Shown piece after piece: positions 43,811 to 57,176 of a stretch of 64,000 nt of DNA. The stretch is from Raphanus sativus. Lineage: Eukaryota; Streptophyta; Magnoliopsida; Brassicales; Brassicaceae. Below the pieces are notes generated by a model. That model did not search any database. It worked only from the letters and a program-made list of their open reading frames with translations, and was not told where the DNA came from. The translations under genes were made by a program, and so were the position numbers. Numbering within the stretch: position 1 is the stretch's first letter; each line of letters opens with the position of its first letter. The DNA is taken from the NCBI RefSeq assembly GCF_000801105.2, contig NC_079519.1, positions 6,632,668-6,696,667 on the forward strand, read 5' to 3'.

Positions 43811-45339
43811 TTAAATCTATCATGAGAGAAGAGATATAGAATATATGGCATGTTATCATTGGGTTTAAGAATTAAATTTAATTAAATTTAATAAAATATT
43901 AAATTCATTTATCTTGAACTTTTTTCAAGAACTCCACCAATAAGAATGCTTTTAAATCTATCATGGAAGGAGAGAGAGAGATAGAATATGTGGCTTGTTA
44001 TCATTGAGTTTCAAAATTGAATTCAATAACTAACAAAAAAATTTATATTAAGTAGATACCTAAATTGTTTTTCTTTCTTCCTATTTATCTCTACTTTCTC
44101 TTCACAAAACTATTTTTTTTCTTTTAGTCATTCAACAAATTAACCCATTATTTAGTATCATTTATTTAATACTAAATTATTTATTTTATATATATTTTAT
44201 AACAAAACACATCACTTTTAATACTCTGTAATAGAGATTTGTTTCATTTTTGGATATTAAAAATTATGTTTTTCTCTATTATAGACAACATTCTATTATT
44301 TAGTTTTCTTTTAATTTCTGATTTTTATTAATATGTAATCATAAAATATATAGAAAAATATAACAATGATACATATTGTTAAATTTTATTAAACAAAGTA
44401 TTGTGGAGTGTAAAAATACAATGGATGTTAAATTAATAGGTGGAATATAGATGAGATGATGTGGAATGTAAGAATGTAAAAATCAGAATGTTGAATTGAG
44501 TAACTATTGTGTTTCAGTTGTCCATATCAACAATGTCATCTAATTTATAGCCTGAAATCTTTCTCATATTTATTGAGCATGCATTCTTTAGTCTTCGGAT
44601 GGTAACATGTAGGACAACTACGAAATAAGTACAGTTGTAATTGTAACGAAAAATATATATGTAAAAATTTTTGTTAATATTTACGGCAGTACGATGCAGT
44701 ACGGTTTATTGGAAGCTTTAACTAGTGCAAAATATCCGACAACTATTAAAGCTCTATGACCCTTATCTAACTTCGAACCTAGATTAACACAAATTTTGAT
44801 CAATTATAATACAAATGGGTTTATTATAAACTCATTAAAACTAATATATTATAAACTGGTTTTATGCTAATGAGCTTATAATATTGCTATTAGTTTTATA
44901 GATTTGTATATTCGAATTTTCCAACAAAGTCGCATTTGTAATTTACTCCCTTTACAATTTACAAAAACCTTTTATAACATAAAGTTTTCAACTTGAAATG
45001 ATTGGTAGCTGATCTAGGTTCTCTGGATAGCTAAAATTACTTTACAGCCACGAAATTTTATCAATCAAACTTTGTCTTTTTTTGTTTTCTAAAAACTATA
45101 TGTGAATTTAGAAACTAAGTTCTAGATTTTTTTTTTCATTTTAGCTCTAGAAATTTTTAAAAGATCTGTGATTCTTATAACATACTGTATAAATAATTTT
45201 CACTAATTAAATTTTCATTAAAAATCAAGGCAAAAAACTCTAGCTACAAAAAATTATACAATTTAAACTCTAAAACAAAAAAAAAACTAAAAGCTACTGC
45301 CTCAACCAGTGAGATCCTTATTTATACTTTTTTGGTTTT
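43811..45339. other. AT-rich intergenic DNA
   Basis: Includes the partial repeat just described and long AT-rich stretches. No gene recognised. Confidence 0.5.
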
Positions 45340-45896
45340 ACTGTTGGGGTTTCTTTCGGCCCATATAACTTATATGACAAAGGCCCTTATTGGTTAACGA
45401 ACATGTCTATGGTTGGCATCGCTTTCTACTAACTATTTATTCACGTGAACTTATTATTAAACTATCGTATGCTTACGTACAGTTTCCCCTTTTGGATTGT
45501 CTGTTACAAAACTTACAGAGCTTCAATGACCAGTGCCAGTATGCTATAGTATTTATTCAGAAATGACGTTTCAAAAGGAACGCTTTACGACCATGACTTG
45601 ACCCGGTTAGGGGCACTTTGGTAAATGTCCAGTGCCTCACCCTCAAGGATTTTATAATTAGTTAGAGCATCCACAATGGTGGATTCACCACGGGAATCCT
45701 TAGGAATTTTAAACTATTTTTTTAAGTTAATTTTGTTTTGTTTGAATAATGAAGGACTCAGAATCAAAATATATCTCCAATGGTGTATTTCAATTTAAAG
45801 TCCTTAATATATACAAAATTGCTTTTGTCAAAGCACTTGTATTTGAAGTATTACAAAATTGAAGTAAGCTTGCTGCAAATTTAAACCATTTATTCA

Positions 45897-45998
<102 letters not shown>

Positions 45999-46101
45999 TC
46001 ATGTTTCATCCAGAGTCCAAAACAAATAAACAAACGACTCACTCTCTCTCTGCAGAGCAAAATATTCAGAAAGAGAATGATGAAATGAAAAGGTAGCTTG
46101 C

Positions 46102-46190
46102 CTGCAGTATCCCACAATCCCAAGTTGATAGTGTTTCCATCCACAATCACATTGGCGCTGAAAATTATCAAACACAGTAGGCACATAGTC
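46102..46190 (-). pseudogene. ROP/RAC small GTPase exon fragment (captured, frameshifted)
   Basis: After the acceptor-like gtgacag the minus strand encodes [10 protein letters not shown] and then, one base out of frame, [20 protein letters not shown], the effector/switch region of plant ROP GTPases. One extra T near 46160 breaks the frame. The exon ends at the expected site after DTAG, with a GC donor (gcaagc). No P-loop or C-terminal exons are present. Confidence 0.85.
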
Positions 46191-46780
46191 CTGTCACACC
46201 CCAAAATCAACTAACATTAGCTATAAAGTGTCCTTCCAGAATAATAAATAACACATTCTTTATAAGATCAACAAACAGAATAACTCATCTCAGAAAAACA
46301 TGACTCGTATATGAATCTAAGATCCTCAAACCCTACAAAGATCACTACAGTAACATTGAGATTCCACTCACACTAGCCTATCATAGAGTTATTTAACACA
46401 CTTTATATAATCATAATACAGATTAACAGATCGTAGAGAAACATGAATATGGTCAATGAATACCTGAGACTGAGTTAAAGGTCCTCAGAAGTGAGAACTA
46501 ACACTCTCACCAGCTTACTCAAAAAAGTACAAGCCTTTGAGTAACTGTCATAGCAAATCTTATACTAAAGTACAATCACTCTGCTAAAGATCCTCCAAAC
46601 TAACATACTCACTAGATTACCCAAAACAACCAAGCCTTTGAGTGACTTTCATAGCAAATATCAAGATTATTTATACATATATATAAAATAAAAAACCAGA
46701 TCATAAAGATCAAACTACTATTCTGCAACGATCAGAATCATAACACAAACTAAAGAAGCAGGCAAGGGAACGGGACTAAC

Positions 46781-46817
46781 CAAGAGGATTAGAGAGCTTG
46801 AATGAGTTCTTAGCCAT
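46781..46817 (-). pseudogene. ATG8 first coding exon fragment (captured)
   Basis: The minus strand reads MAKNSFKLSNPL then a GT donor, identical in style to the start of plant ATG8 (autophagy ubiquitin-like) proteins, which split their coding sequence early. It is preceded by a spliced-leader-like gatcgcag. Only this 13-residue exon is present, so it is a fragment. Confidence 0.75.
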
Positions 46818-47586
46818 GGTGATGATTCGATCAGTACCTGCGATCATTAAAAAAAAGAACAAGTCTTTAGCTTTTTTAACCAAATCGGGATAAAACCCAG
46901 AATCCTCAAACAGAATCGAACAGAGGAGAGATCAAAACGAACCTTAAAGAGGAAGAAAGCGATGACCCTGGTTGAGCTGATCGGATGGAGGGTTGAGCTG
47001 AGTTTTGACCCTGGTGAAGTGATCGGAGATGTTGAGCATCACGAGAGGGTGGAGCTTGAAGGTGAGGCCGCTTGAACGAAGCAGAAAAGGCATGGTTCGT
47101 GGATTCCGTTGAGCCGATCGGAGTAAGGTTTCTGGAACCGGACGGCGACGAACGTGGGGCTGGGAGTGGGGTTTCTGAGGAAGAGGAGTTTCTTAGAGGC
47201 GGAGGGGAGTGTCAATCGGTGGTTAAAGGATCAGTGAAGCTGCGGCGCGATACGTGTAGCTGGAGTGATCACCGTCAGTGACAAAAAAGGGGAGGAGAAT
47301 CTATTGAAAAAAATGAAGAATGATGCCACGTCCTCAAGGACTGAATCCTTAAAACCCTTGAACAAGGATTCATCCTTAGCTGTTTCGTCTATTATATTGT
47401 TAAAATAATCAAATGACACTAAGGATTTGGGCTAAGGATTTGTCTACATCCCGCGTTGCGGATGGTCTTATACACACTCACACACGTCAAAACCAAACAT
47501 CTTCTGTGTTTGAAGATTTTGAAAAAGCTAAAGCTTCTCCATCTTCCAAATTGAGACACAAACAAGAGGCTCTTGTAGTGACAAAG

Positions 47587-49215
47587 ATGATTTTTACTCC
47601 ATACCCAGATCTCCTCATAATCTACAACTCCCTGGATGTTTCTCTTTCTCAACGTTTGGTAATACATTTTTCTCTCAGTCTCTCTTTTTTTTCTTTTGTG
47701 ATTTCCTGAAAAAAATGTAACTTTCTGTAGAACAATGTAGTTAATCTTCATGAGATAACACTGTACATATTTTAGCATCGATCTTCAATCCTTCATCTCT
47801 CTTGGTTCTCCTCTGTTCAAATTATTTTATTTTAGTGCTCTGTTTAACTCGTAATCTTAGTCCACTCTTCTTGATGTCTCTTGATTATGTATGCTCAACA
47901 TTTATGTTTTTGATATCTTAAGGTTTGGTTATGTTCTTGATGTTCCTCATCTCTTAGGGTTTGTGTCTGTTGCTGACTTAGTTCGTTCCTGATTTTGAAG
48001 GGTTTAGTTATGTGTTCAGTCTCTTAGGTTTTGGTCCTGTTACTTCTCTCTTAGGGTTTGGTTTTATGTCCGGCTTCTTAGGGTTTAATTCTACTCTGTT
48101 AGGGTTTGGCTTTGTTCCTGACTTCTAAGGTTTTGGTTTATGTTAGATCTCTTAGGGTTTGTGGTAAAATAAAAGAAACTTTGCTCTCTTCTAATCAAAC
48201 TTTGATTCCTCTGTTTTTTTGTCTGTTGTCAATTTTTTTGTAGGTGCTCCCAAGTGATTACAGAAAGTACTACCCAACCCCTCTCCCTCAGACAGCTGTT
48301 CTCCGGAAGCCAGAAGGAAACTTTTGGACTGTCAAATGGACAATAAGCCAAGACGAGACGATTAGCTTCGAAGATGGTTGGTCTAAGTTCATCACAGACA
48401 ACGCTCCCTTGGACAGAGATTTCCTCTTGTTCTCATACGATGGTTCACGAACCTTCTTGGTAAGCATTTTCCGGGATGGCTTGCCTGTGAAGCCAAAAGA
48501 TCCTGTCAATATTCAAGAAATTTCAGATGAGGATGATGATGAAATAGCTGGTGACGACGACGGTGACGATCAGAATATAATCATTTCTCTTTCTCTTGGA
48601 AGCAGCGACGAAGACGATGTTGATACAACGGGTGGTGAAGTTAACAACGCTCATGGACGTTCAAGGAGAGGTACAACTAACCTCTTATCTTGATTTCGTT
48701 TTTGATCAGACTATGCTGATACCTATGAGAGTACTTATCTGAGTGACGTTTCAATATTAGTTACGTCTTCGCAAAGGAAACGTGCTGAAGCTATTGGTGA
48801 TCCGCAGATGTATCTTGATGATCCCTCTAACCCTGACTTTATCGCACTTTCGACGTGTGGGCGTACTGTGTTGGTAAGAATCTTATCTTAAGTTCTGTTT
48901 TTTCTTCTTATAATTCAACTATCTTTTTGATATACTAATCTGTTTTTTTTTGTATTTTGTTGCTTGAAGGTTTTTCCTAAGCAAGTAATAAAGGACTATG
49001 ACTTAAAGTTTGATGGCAGAATCAAGTTCATCGATGGATTTGGTGAATTAGAGGCAAAGTTTGGAGACCGGAAAGATCGTTTGGTGGTTCACAAGTGGAA
49101 AGAATTATATGAAAGAAATGATGCAACGCCTGAAGATGTAATCACATGTGAGATTCTACGTGAAGGAGATGTTGTTCGATCCATCAAGACTCACTTCTTA
49201 AGAAATGATGTTTAA
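47587..49215 (+). CDS. Two-B3-domain (REM-type) DNA-binding protein, copy 2, 302 aa, 4 exons
   Basis: Exons 47587-47658, 48244-48670, 48710-48873 and 48970-49215 join in frame (909 nt). The first B3 domain covers about residues 5-105 (MIFTPYPDLLIIYNS, KYYPTPLPQ, GNFWTVKWTISQDE, DRDFLLFSYDGSRTFLVSIF). An acidic linker (ISDEDDDEIAGDDDGDD) and a basic patch (SSQRKRAEAIGD) follow, then a second B3 domain (IKFIDGFGELEAKFG, VVHKWKELYERND, CEILREGDVVRSIKTHF). B3/REM proteins bind DNA in the nucleus; a specific target is not known to me. It is the unbroken member of the tandem pair. A 1.8-kb transposon ends about 120 bp upstream of the ATG, so expression may differ from the ancestral state. Confidence 0.87.
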
Positions 49216-49620
49216 ATTTAGGATTGATCTTAACCTTAATTAGTATTTTCTTTTGGAGGCTCTTGTATTATCCTTTTGTTATTAGGATCTTGATGTTTGG
49301 TTTTGGAACTTGATGTTTGGTTTTGGATTTGCAGTTGTGTTCACTTAAATCTTGTGTCGCATGTGTAACAGAAACAATGGAGTATGACTCAGTTTTCTTC
49401 TAGAATCTTGAGTTAAACTTAGTCCTTTTAGAGGCATTTGTGTTGTCGTTTTGTCTAATAATTAGGATCTTAGGTTGAAACTCGATGTTTGGTTTTGAGT
49501 TTTATGTTGTGATCATTTAAATCTTGTGTTGCATGTGTGTAACATAAACAATGGAGTGTGACTCAAATTTCTTCATGTTATTTTTAAACTGCATGTGGTC
49601 AAACATAAGTAAAACAGATG
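49216..49620. repeat. 3' flank of B3 copy 2 with an internal tandem duplication
   Basis: About 49255-49395 and 49425-49575 repeat each other (gaggc-ttgt, attaggatctt, gatgtttggttttg, aaatcttgtgt-gcatgtgt-aac, aaacaatggagt). B3 copy 1 has the motif once, so the duplication arose in copy 2. Confidence 0.7.
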
Positions 49621-49631
49621 GGGTGCAACTT

Positions 49632-50281
49632 TTTTTTTTTGCCATCTTATGATAATATTATTAAGGCTTAAAGCCAAGAAAAAAACAAAGTCCAAACACA
49701 AGGCCTTTAAACCAGAGCCCAAATACACAAACCATTCAGAGCAAAGCCCAGTAGGCCACCTAAGTTTCAAGCCAAAAAAAAAAAAAAAAAAAAAAACAGT
49801 GACAAGGCCCAACCTCCACCGATCTCTTCGACCACGTAGCAAGAACGCGTCATCCACTGAGACACATGGCGAAAGGTGGTCAACTCCACCGTTCACGACT
49901 TGAAACCGCCGCCTGGGACTGCAAACCGAAAACTTCACCGGAGACAGGTATCACCACCACCGTCACCGATTGAAATGTCGTCGTTGGATCAAAACAAGTC
50001 ACTTTAACACCAGAATCAACCGGGAAACTTACAACAAATATCGGAATCCACCTCCAACAACAGTATTGGAGATATAGGAAATCCGATAGCTTCTACCCAT
50101 ACGCCTAAGCTTCAGAGAGCATCCATCGGTCTCACCGAGATCTCCTCCAAACTAGGCCACCACACACGAGACGAAACACCACACAGCACGAGCACTTCCA
50201 ATGGTTCGGTAGCCGGCGACCACCACCGACAGAGATACGGCGCAGCCGCAGAGTCAAAACGCCGGTCATCCATCCGAAATA
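49632..50281 (-). mobile_element. GC-rich noncoding retroposon, copy 2 of the family
   Basis: On the minus strand it ends ...CATAAGATGGC followed by poly(A) (49630-49641). It shares with the 10526 copy the stretches ccacctccaacaacagtatt (here about 50048) and gatctcctcc, and the same order of ccgccg-rich segments. No target duplication was found, so the 5' end is approximate. A run of about 23 a at 49774-49796 interrupts it. Confidence 0.6.
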
Positions 50282-51136
50282 CATTTTGTAGTTTCCGAAA
50301 TAAAATTAATATACTAAAATAACATGTTATCAGGTCCAATATTTTTAAATATCCTTAAAAACTTATGTGCACGTATTTTATTCAATGGTTTGTAAAAATA
50401 ATTTTACTAAGTCGATTTTATAAACAGATATTACCTATCATAAACGGGGTATTTTTTCCAAACAAAATATACTAATAAACAGAATAATATTCATTTAACA
50501 ATAATTTTAATCATTATTTTACTAAATAAACTATAATTAATGCTAAAATTTAGAAATATTACTATTTATAACAACTTATACTTTATTTACATATTAAAAT
50601 TTAGAAAATCTTACTTTTTGTAGCTATCTCAAATTTAGTTACGTTATTTACATGATTTTCAATCTCCATGATCTTTTTGCGACTATATGGACCTAATCTC
50701 CATGATCTTTCATAGGCTTTTCCCAAGTTCTGCCTTGAGATGGATCTTTCTTGGCCTTAAAAATATGGACAGTTACACTAAAATCTATCTTATATATATA
50801 AAATTGAAATAGCAAGAATGAAAAAAAAAAAAATTTAATAGCTTCTTCTATGTGAACGAATATATTTCGTGAGGGCTCGGAAGTATACAGACAGTTTACT
50901 TTCCTCTTCAATAAGTTGAGTTGTCCAAATCATTGGCGTCATCTAATTTATTGTGCTATCTTTCTCATATTTATTGAGCATGCATTATTTAATTGTTTCT
51001 GAATGTCATACATGATACAACTATTAAAGTCTTATCTAACATTGAGGGACGAACTGCAAGCTATAAATTGATTCGGTTAGTGTCGGTTAAAATTTGAAAG
51101 TACTGAAAAGGTAAAAACTGTGATTAGGCAAGTTAA
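50282..51136. other. Intergenic, no gene seen
   Basis: AT-rich; 50900-51000 resembles 44515-44600 (catatttattgagcatgcat), a dispersed or duplicated segment. Confidence 0.45.
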
Positions 51137-53187
51137 TCTATCTACTTTATTATAAGCAAGGAAGATGAAACAAGGGAAAACGCTCATGTTTAGTACTCCC
51201 TCCATTTCAAAATAGATGAAGTTTTAAGAAGTTTTGATGTTTCAAAATAGATGATGTTTTCATTTTTTAATGTGACTTTTTACTTTATCAAAAACTATGT
51301 GACCAATGATATTCTATAATGTCTTTTGTAATTGGTTAACTAGTTTTAAATTTATATTTTAATCATATTTTTAAAAATAATAAACAATAATAAATAAGTT
51401 TCTTAAAATTTGTGCATATCCTAAACCTTCAAGTATATTGAAACAGAGGGACGACTAAACATTCTGACATCACAACACCAAATCACTCTTATCTTAACGC
51501 AAACATATAATAGGTCTTACATCTAATCTATTAATTTAGGGTTCTATTTTTATCTACTATTAACAAGTCATAGTAGGACCACTTAAAGAATTAGTCAATA
51601 TGACATATTTGATTATTTGTATTAACAATAAACCAACTATAAATATATTAACAATAAACCAACTATAAATTTAATTTTTTTAATTATAATAAAATCTGTT
51701 GAGAAAGAATCTAACAAAATCTTAGTTTAAAATTTAAATATTTTTTTATAAATAACACATTAATATATTTCGAAATTAGTAATATAATATTATTATAAGT
51801 AAATTTAACTAAAACTTATTATAAAAAAGAAAATAAAAAATTCTTTATACTAACTTTTTATAGATTCTATGATATATTCCGTATTATATAAAAATAGAAG
51901 TGCTATATGAATTAAATATTAAAAATATATTAAATAGGTAAATTAACAAAAAAATATTTTATTTTTTAACTTAAATAAATTATTGATCATCATTATAAGG
52001 GATTAAACTTCTAAAACTATATAATACTTTTATATTAAAATAAATGTATTAACATAAGTTAAAATTTTATATTTACAGCCATACATTATCTTTTTATTTA
52101 TTTTGAAACTATTAGCAATATAGTGCTTAAAAATGTTTATATACAAAAATATAATAGTATATAATAACCTTTAGTTCATATACTATTTAAAAATATGTTA
52201 TTAGTAAAATATGAAATTTCAGTAATTCATTTAAAATATTAGTGACAAAAATCAAATTTTAATTATAAATTTTGTTTTATTTTAATTGTAACAAAATTTG
52301 TTGATAAAAGAATTAAAAATATCACCAAAAATTCAAATATTTTATAAAATGATACAGTAATGTACTACCAAAACAAATTCAAAATTCATGTATTATTCCA
52401 AACTCAAATAGTTGTGTAATTTTCCAAAGTTGTCTCGAAAAAATATATTATTTTGAAAATAAATATTCAAACTCAAAATGATAATATTTCAAATTTTACA
52501 AAAGACAAAATCATGGATAATAAAGATTAACTTTTTGAAATGTACCTGAAAAAAACTAACTATATATGTTGTAAAAATTTAAAGTAACCTAATGTTTTGA
52601 CGTCTTAATTTAAAAAAAAAAATAGAACTTAATATCATAACATCCAAAACAAATATCCTATATAATAAATTTAATAAAATAGTATGATAGATACTACTAT
52701 GTATAAAGTTTACTAAAACAATAGGATTATATTATTTAAAATAAATAAATCCCGTAAAATACTAAAATGAGATATGTTAAAGTATATTTTCTTAAACACA
52801 ACATGTAAATATAATTATTTTAGTCATATTTATTTTCTATAATATAAATAAATAAAATTTAAAAATGTATTATATGCAAAATGTTTAAATTAAAGAAAAC
52901 AACATAATTTGAATGGGGTTCTCTATTTGAGTATTTCATATTTTTATTTTATTTTACCTAACTCGAAAATATATTAGTAAGTAATAAAAATCAATAACAA
53001 AGTAATTTTTTTTTAAAAAACCATTATATATTAATAATACTTAATAAGAAATATAAACAATAATATGATATAGTAATACAATATATAACACTAAAATAGA
53101 AATTATATATTTAAAACATTTTTAATAATATAAAATATATTTTAAAAATATAAATATATCCGCACGAACGTGCGGGTTAAAATCTAG
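51137..53187 (+). mobile_element. Non-autonomous Helitron, about 2 kb (5' end tentative)
   Basis: The 3' end is clear: hairpin ccgcacg-aa-cgtgcgg (53160-53175), then gttaaaatCTAG ending at 53187 and followed by T. The best 5' end is TCTATCTACTTTATTATAAG at 51137, preceded by A; another candidate is TCTATTAATTTAGGG at about 51526. AT-rich, no genes inside. Confidence 0.6.
51196..51451. mobile_element. Stowaway-like MITE
   Basis: CTCCCTCCATTTCAAAATAG at the left and, reverse-complemented, TCCCTCTGTTTCAATATAC at the right; TA precedes the left end. Noncoding. Confidence 0.6.
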
Positions 53188-54004
53188 TTGTTTTTAAAAA
53201 AAGTCTTTTTCAAGAATGCGATGACGCAAATAAAAACTGTTTTTTCAAGTATGCGATACTTTTGCGTCATATACCTTTTCATAGTTGTAACAGGTAAGCT
53301 CAAAGGATAAAGTAATAATTTAATATTAGTTTTTATTTGTACTAGAAAACAAAACAAAAAAAGATGAGGAAAAGGTCAAAATGCAAACAATAATTGAATA
53401 AACATATAATTAAACGACGAAAACACATGCAATGTTCATCATTCATTGAACCAAAAACCTTATTTTAATTTAATATTTGTTGGCGTCTTCCTTTAGCTGC
53501 TCAACTTTTTAAAGTGTGTTGTTATCTTTCTTTTTCTGGAAACTTTTGTTATTCCTTTTCCATTTTTGTCTTTTTCTTTAATATTTTTTCCGTTTTGTAT
53601 AGAAAATTGTAATAAAGCTAAGTAATTACAGAATTTTTTGCGATTAGAACTGCTTTTAGCCTTTTATACTCTTCTTAACTCGAGAATCAATGGTCCCCTA
53701 GTTTAGATTCATGGATACGAAAGAAGATGACTAAAAATACAATTTTTAATTGACAAAAAGACTTAAAAATTTATTAATCTTCATTATTTATCTATCAAAT
53801 AAATCGCTATAATTTGCTACAGAAATCACCCCTCCCGTACCGCGTACATAAACACAAAAACTATAAGTAAATAAAAAGAACAAAAAAAACTATTAACACC
53901 TTTTTTATACTGTTTTTACCATCCCCCGCCAAAACCAGTTGAGACATATTTACTTTTCTACCATTCCAATAATAATAACAAAAACTCCATCTCTGTTTTC
54001 TTCC
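53188..54004. other. Downstream region of SMAX1
   Basis: AT-rich. The last few hundred bases should contain the SMAX1 3' UTR (minus strand). No other gene recognised. Confidence 0.5.
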
Positions 54005-57000
54005 TCAAACAGCCAACGTAACACTAGTCGGCAGTAATTCACCACCGCTCCGTTCACCGGAATCTTCATCTAGCTCAAGCCGAGCAACTGTACGGTCACC
54101 GTAAGTACCGGAAGACGACAAACGAGCCTTGAGCTGGCTCAGAACCGGAACAATCGCCTTCTCAACCCACTCCTCTAACTCCATGTCACCTAACCACACT
54201 CCACTCAAGATTCTCTGAAGCACATCTTCCTCCACTTCTATCGATAAAGATTCACCTACAACCGTAGCGAACCTCTCCGACAACGTGTCCGAAACTCTCT
54301 GCCTCACAGCTCCGAAATCAACAGCACGAAACGCCACCGCGTCGTCTACACCACTCACCAGCTCATGGAACGCAAAAGGAACGCATTGCAAAGATAACTT
54401 CCCGCTGAACTCTTCTTGATCGTTGTTATCTGTTAGCTCGCTCGTATTGGTATTGTTCGAACCATCATCAGCCGTATCAGCCGCTTGGTTTAAATCAAAC
54501 GTTAAACCGGAACCATGTTCTTTCTTCGGTTTAGTCAACCTCTCTTCACTCATCAGCCAGCTAGCTCTCCGTTTACCAAACTTCTCACGCATACACAACC
54601 TCAACCGCCAGTTTTCACTCGCCAAATCCCTCATCTTCGCCTCGTTGTCTGAGAAACAAGTCTTCGTTGAACGATGCCAGCTCGCTGTCATAACAAAGAT
54701 CACGTTCCCTAAACTGATCTCACGTCCGTGAGAATCAGAGATCCTTCCTCTATCCATCGCTCGTTTTATACTCCCACGCAACAACAGATCCGCTTCGTCG
54801 ATGTCTTCAAGCAAGATAACAGAGAAGGGACTCCTCTTAACCGTTTCCGCAATCCTGTCCAACACGGTCTTACCACGGACTCCACCAGCTTCTTGTCTCG
54901 ACGACGAACCGAGTGAGATCATTATAGGACTGGTCCCGTATACTAGAGAAGACAGAGCCGACACCATTTTTCTCTTGCCAACTCTGTCCGGTCCTGAGAA
55001 CAGTAACCACACGTCTCCTTTCGATACCACGCCGCGTCGTTTCCTGGCGCCTAGCTTGCATTGACTAACCGTGGCGGCGACGGCCGAGGCTGCGTCGTGC
55101 TGCCACCATACTTTCTCTGTCATTCCCTTTAGAAGCTTCTTAAACAAATCAATGTCTAAAGAGTTGTGCAGAACACTGATCTTATCGTTGTTGTTGTTCT
55201 GTACTACTGATTCAGACGATATGCAACCAAGAAAGTCTCTCACTCTCGTCTCCGAATCCTGAATAAACCCAATACATTTTAGGTTTTTGAATAGAACATC
55301 TTAATGCGCAAAATATTCAAAAAAAAAAATATATATATGTTTTGAATTGAATGTTAAATTTAATTCATAAAAGACAAACCTCTGTTCTTCCAAGAACAAG
55401 ATCGGTCTGAACCGGACTCCCGGGAGGACTCTTCTTCTTGGCTTGTTCTGTTACCAAAGGGGTGATAGGTTTCAAATGCACCCTCTCACGCAACTCTCTA
55501 TTGGGCTGGAACTTTGGCTGTAACGGCTGACGGAGAAGCATATTGGGAACGTAGGAGCTTGTCGTCAACGGTATAGGTGTTGGAATCGGAACGATCCTCT
55601 CCTTCTTGTTATGGAAGCTAGGATGAAGACGCACACACGCATCATTCCATTTCTTCTTCACTTCTTCAATCTTCGCCTGCTGTTATATAAAATAAAATAT
55701 TTTAATTAATCTATTGCAATCGCAGAAGAGAAGAAAATTCAAAACAATAATTAAACTAACCGGTACACGATTGACCGGTTTAGCATTCAATAGCCATTGT
55801 GGCAACTGTTTCGTCTGAGCTACTACTCCTTCTGTTTTAACCTCTTGAGACACCGACTCGGTTTCAGACAGCTCTAGCTCGCAGCTCTTTGAACACTCCG
55901 GACAACATTTCAACGTCATGTTCGCACCACCAGGCACGAAGCTCTTCAACGTCGGCGTGAATGATCCCAAACCGTTCCCAAACCTCGAGAAAACGCCGGA
56001 CGCCGGAGCTTTAGCCGCCACCGACACAGCTTGGAGATCCCAATCATTCTCCATCGATGGATGATACACTTGGCACCGTAGATAAGTCTCGCACGTGGCG
56101 GTTCCGATAAACCACAGCCTTCCTCGGAACTTCTCCAAAAGCCTCCTCAGCTCCGCCACCGTCGTCCTCCCTACCTCCACCGCCACCGGCTGCGGTTGCT
56201 CCACGAGCCACTTCAAGTCTCCGAGATCGAGAATCACTCCAGGATCCGAATCCTTCATCCGGGTCTCCAGCAACCCGTCTAACATCTTGATTCTCTCCGC
56301 GTTATCCGAACTGATCTCCTCGAAGTGAACAACAACAACAACCTTTGAGTTCTTAACTGCCGCTTCTCCGGATTTGATTCTGTTAAGGATCTCGCGGATC
56401 ACCCGACCCGGCTCCGAGTCCCCGACCAAAACCGGGTTTCTCTTCTTCCCCCGGCCCAATATATCCATCACCCGCTCCTCCACGTCATCGTTTTTACTAA
56501 CCCCTGGTTGCTGCCCCGACGCGGGGCCGTTATGCTGCTGCAAACGCGGGTTGAGATACGTGTTCCGGGTCATCGGACCTCCTCCACCGGGTCGGAAATT
56601 TAACCCGACTGACGAAACGCTCGGAACCGACGTCGTATTGGACGGACTATTATTATTATTATTATTACTACTCAACGACTGTTCTATCGTGGCCTTGACG
56701 GCTGGACTAGAGAAGCTAGCCTCTCGCATGACCCGGCTCACACTCGGATCATCCAATATCGATATAATCAGCTGCTCCAGCTCCACTTTAACCGCCAACA
56801 ACGGCTGCTGCTGCTGCTCCGGGCATCCACGGCGTTGATGAGCTTGAGCTCGCTTCAGCGCCGCCATAAGCGCGTTCGAGATCGGAGGATCGTTCGCCGG
56901 AGCCGTCGTCGTCGAGGTGGTGGTGGGGAGACGCTCTAGGGCGACGCTGAAGCAGAGCTCGAGGGCTCGACACTGGAGCGGGTGGGAGGAGTTGGGATGG

Positions 57001-57176
57001 GATCGGATGCAGGCTCGTCGGAGGTAACCCGAGGAAGAAGCGAGGAGAGTGGCTGCGACATGTAGCGGCGTTGTTTGTCCGTGGTTGCGACGCGCCGCTT
57101 CGGAGATTGATTGGTTTAGAACGGTTGCGGCCTCAGGCGTTAGAGTCTGTTGGATCGTGCTTAGACCAGCTCTCAT
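54005..57176 (-). CDS. SMAX1: SMAX1, Clp/HSP101-like repressor of karrikin/KL signalling, 989 aa, 3 exons
   Basis: Exons 57176-55761, 55679-55380 and 55258-54005 join in frame (2970 nt). Start MRAGLSTIQQTLTPEAATVL matches Arabidopsis SMAX1, and the length (about 990) agrees. Order: double Clp-N domain (residues 1-160; NHGQTTPLHVAATLL, SHPNSSHPLQCRALELCF), a degenerate first ATPase domain (NPVLVGDSEPGRVIREIL), a linker with LPQWLLNAKP, and a second ATPase-like domain with GPDRVGK (661-667) and VILLEDIDEADLL. The RGKT loop needed for signal-induced degradation is at 700-703, and the TPL-binding EAR motif FDLNQ at 826-830. KAI2-MAX2 targets SMAX1 for degradation; it represses germination and seedling light responses in the nucleus. 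An in-frame ATG 18 codons upstream is unlikely to be used. Confidence 0.96.

Noticed and set aside
48288..48509. A 73-codon minus-strand frame
   Set aside because: Antisense to B3 copy 2 exon 2.
56374..56838. A 154-codon plus-strand frame
   Set aside because: Antisense to SMAX1 exon 1; no recognisable domain.
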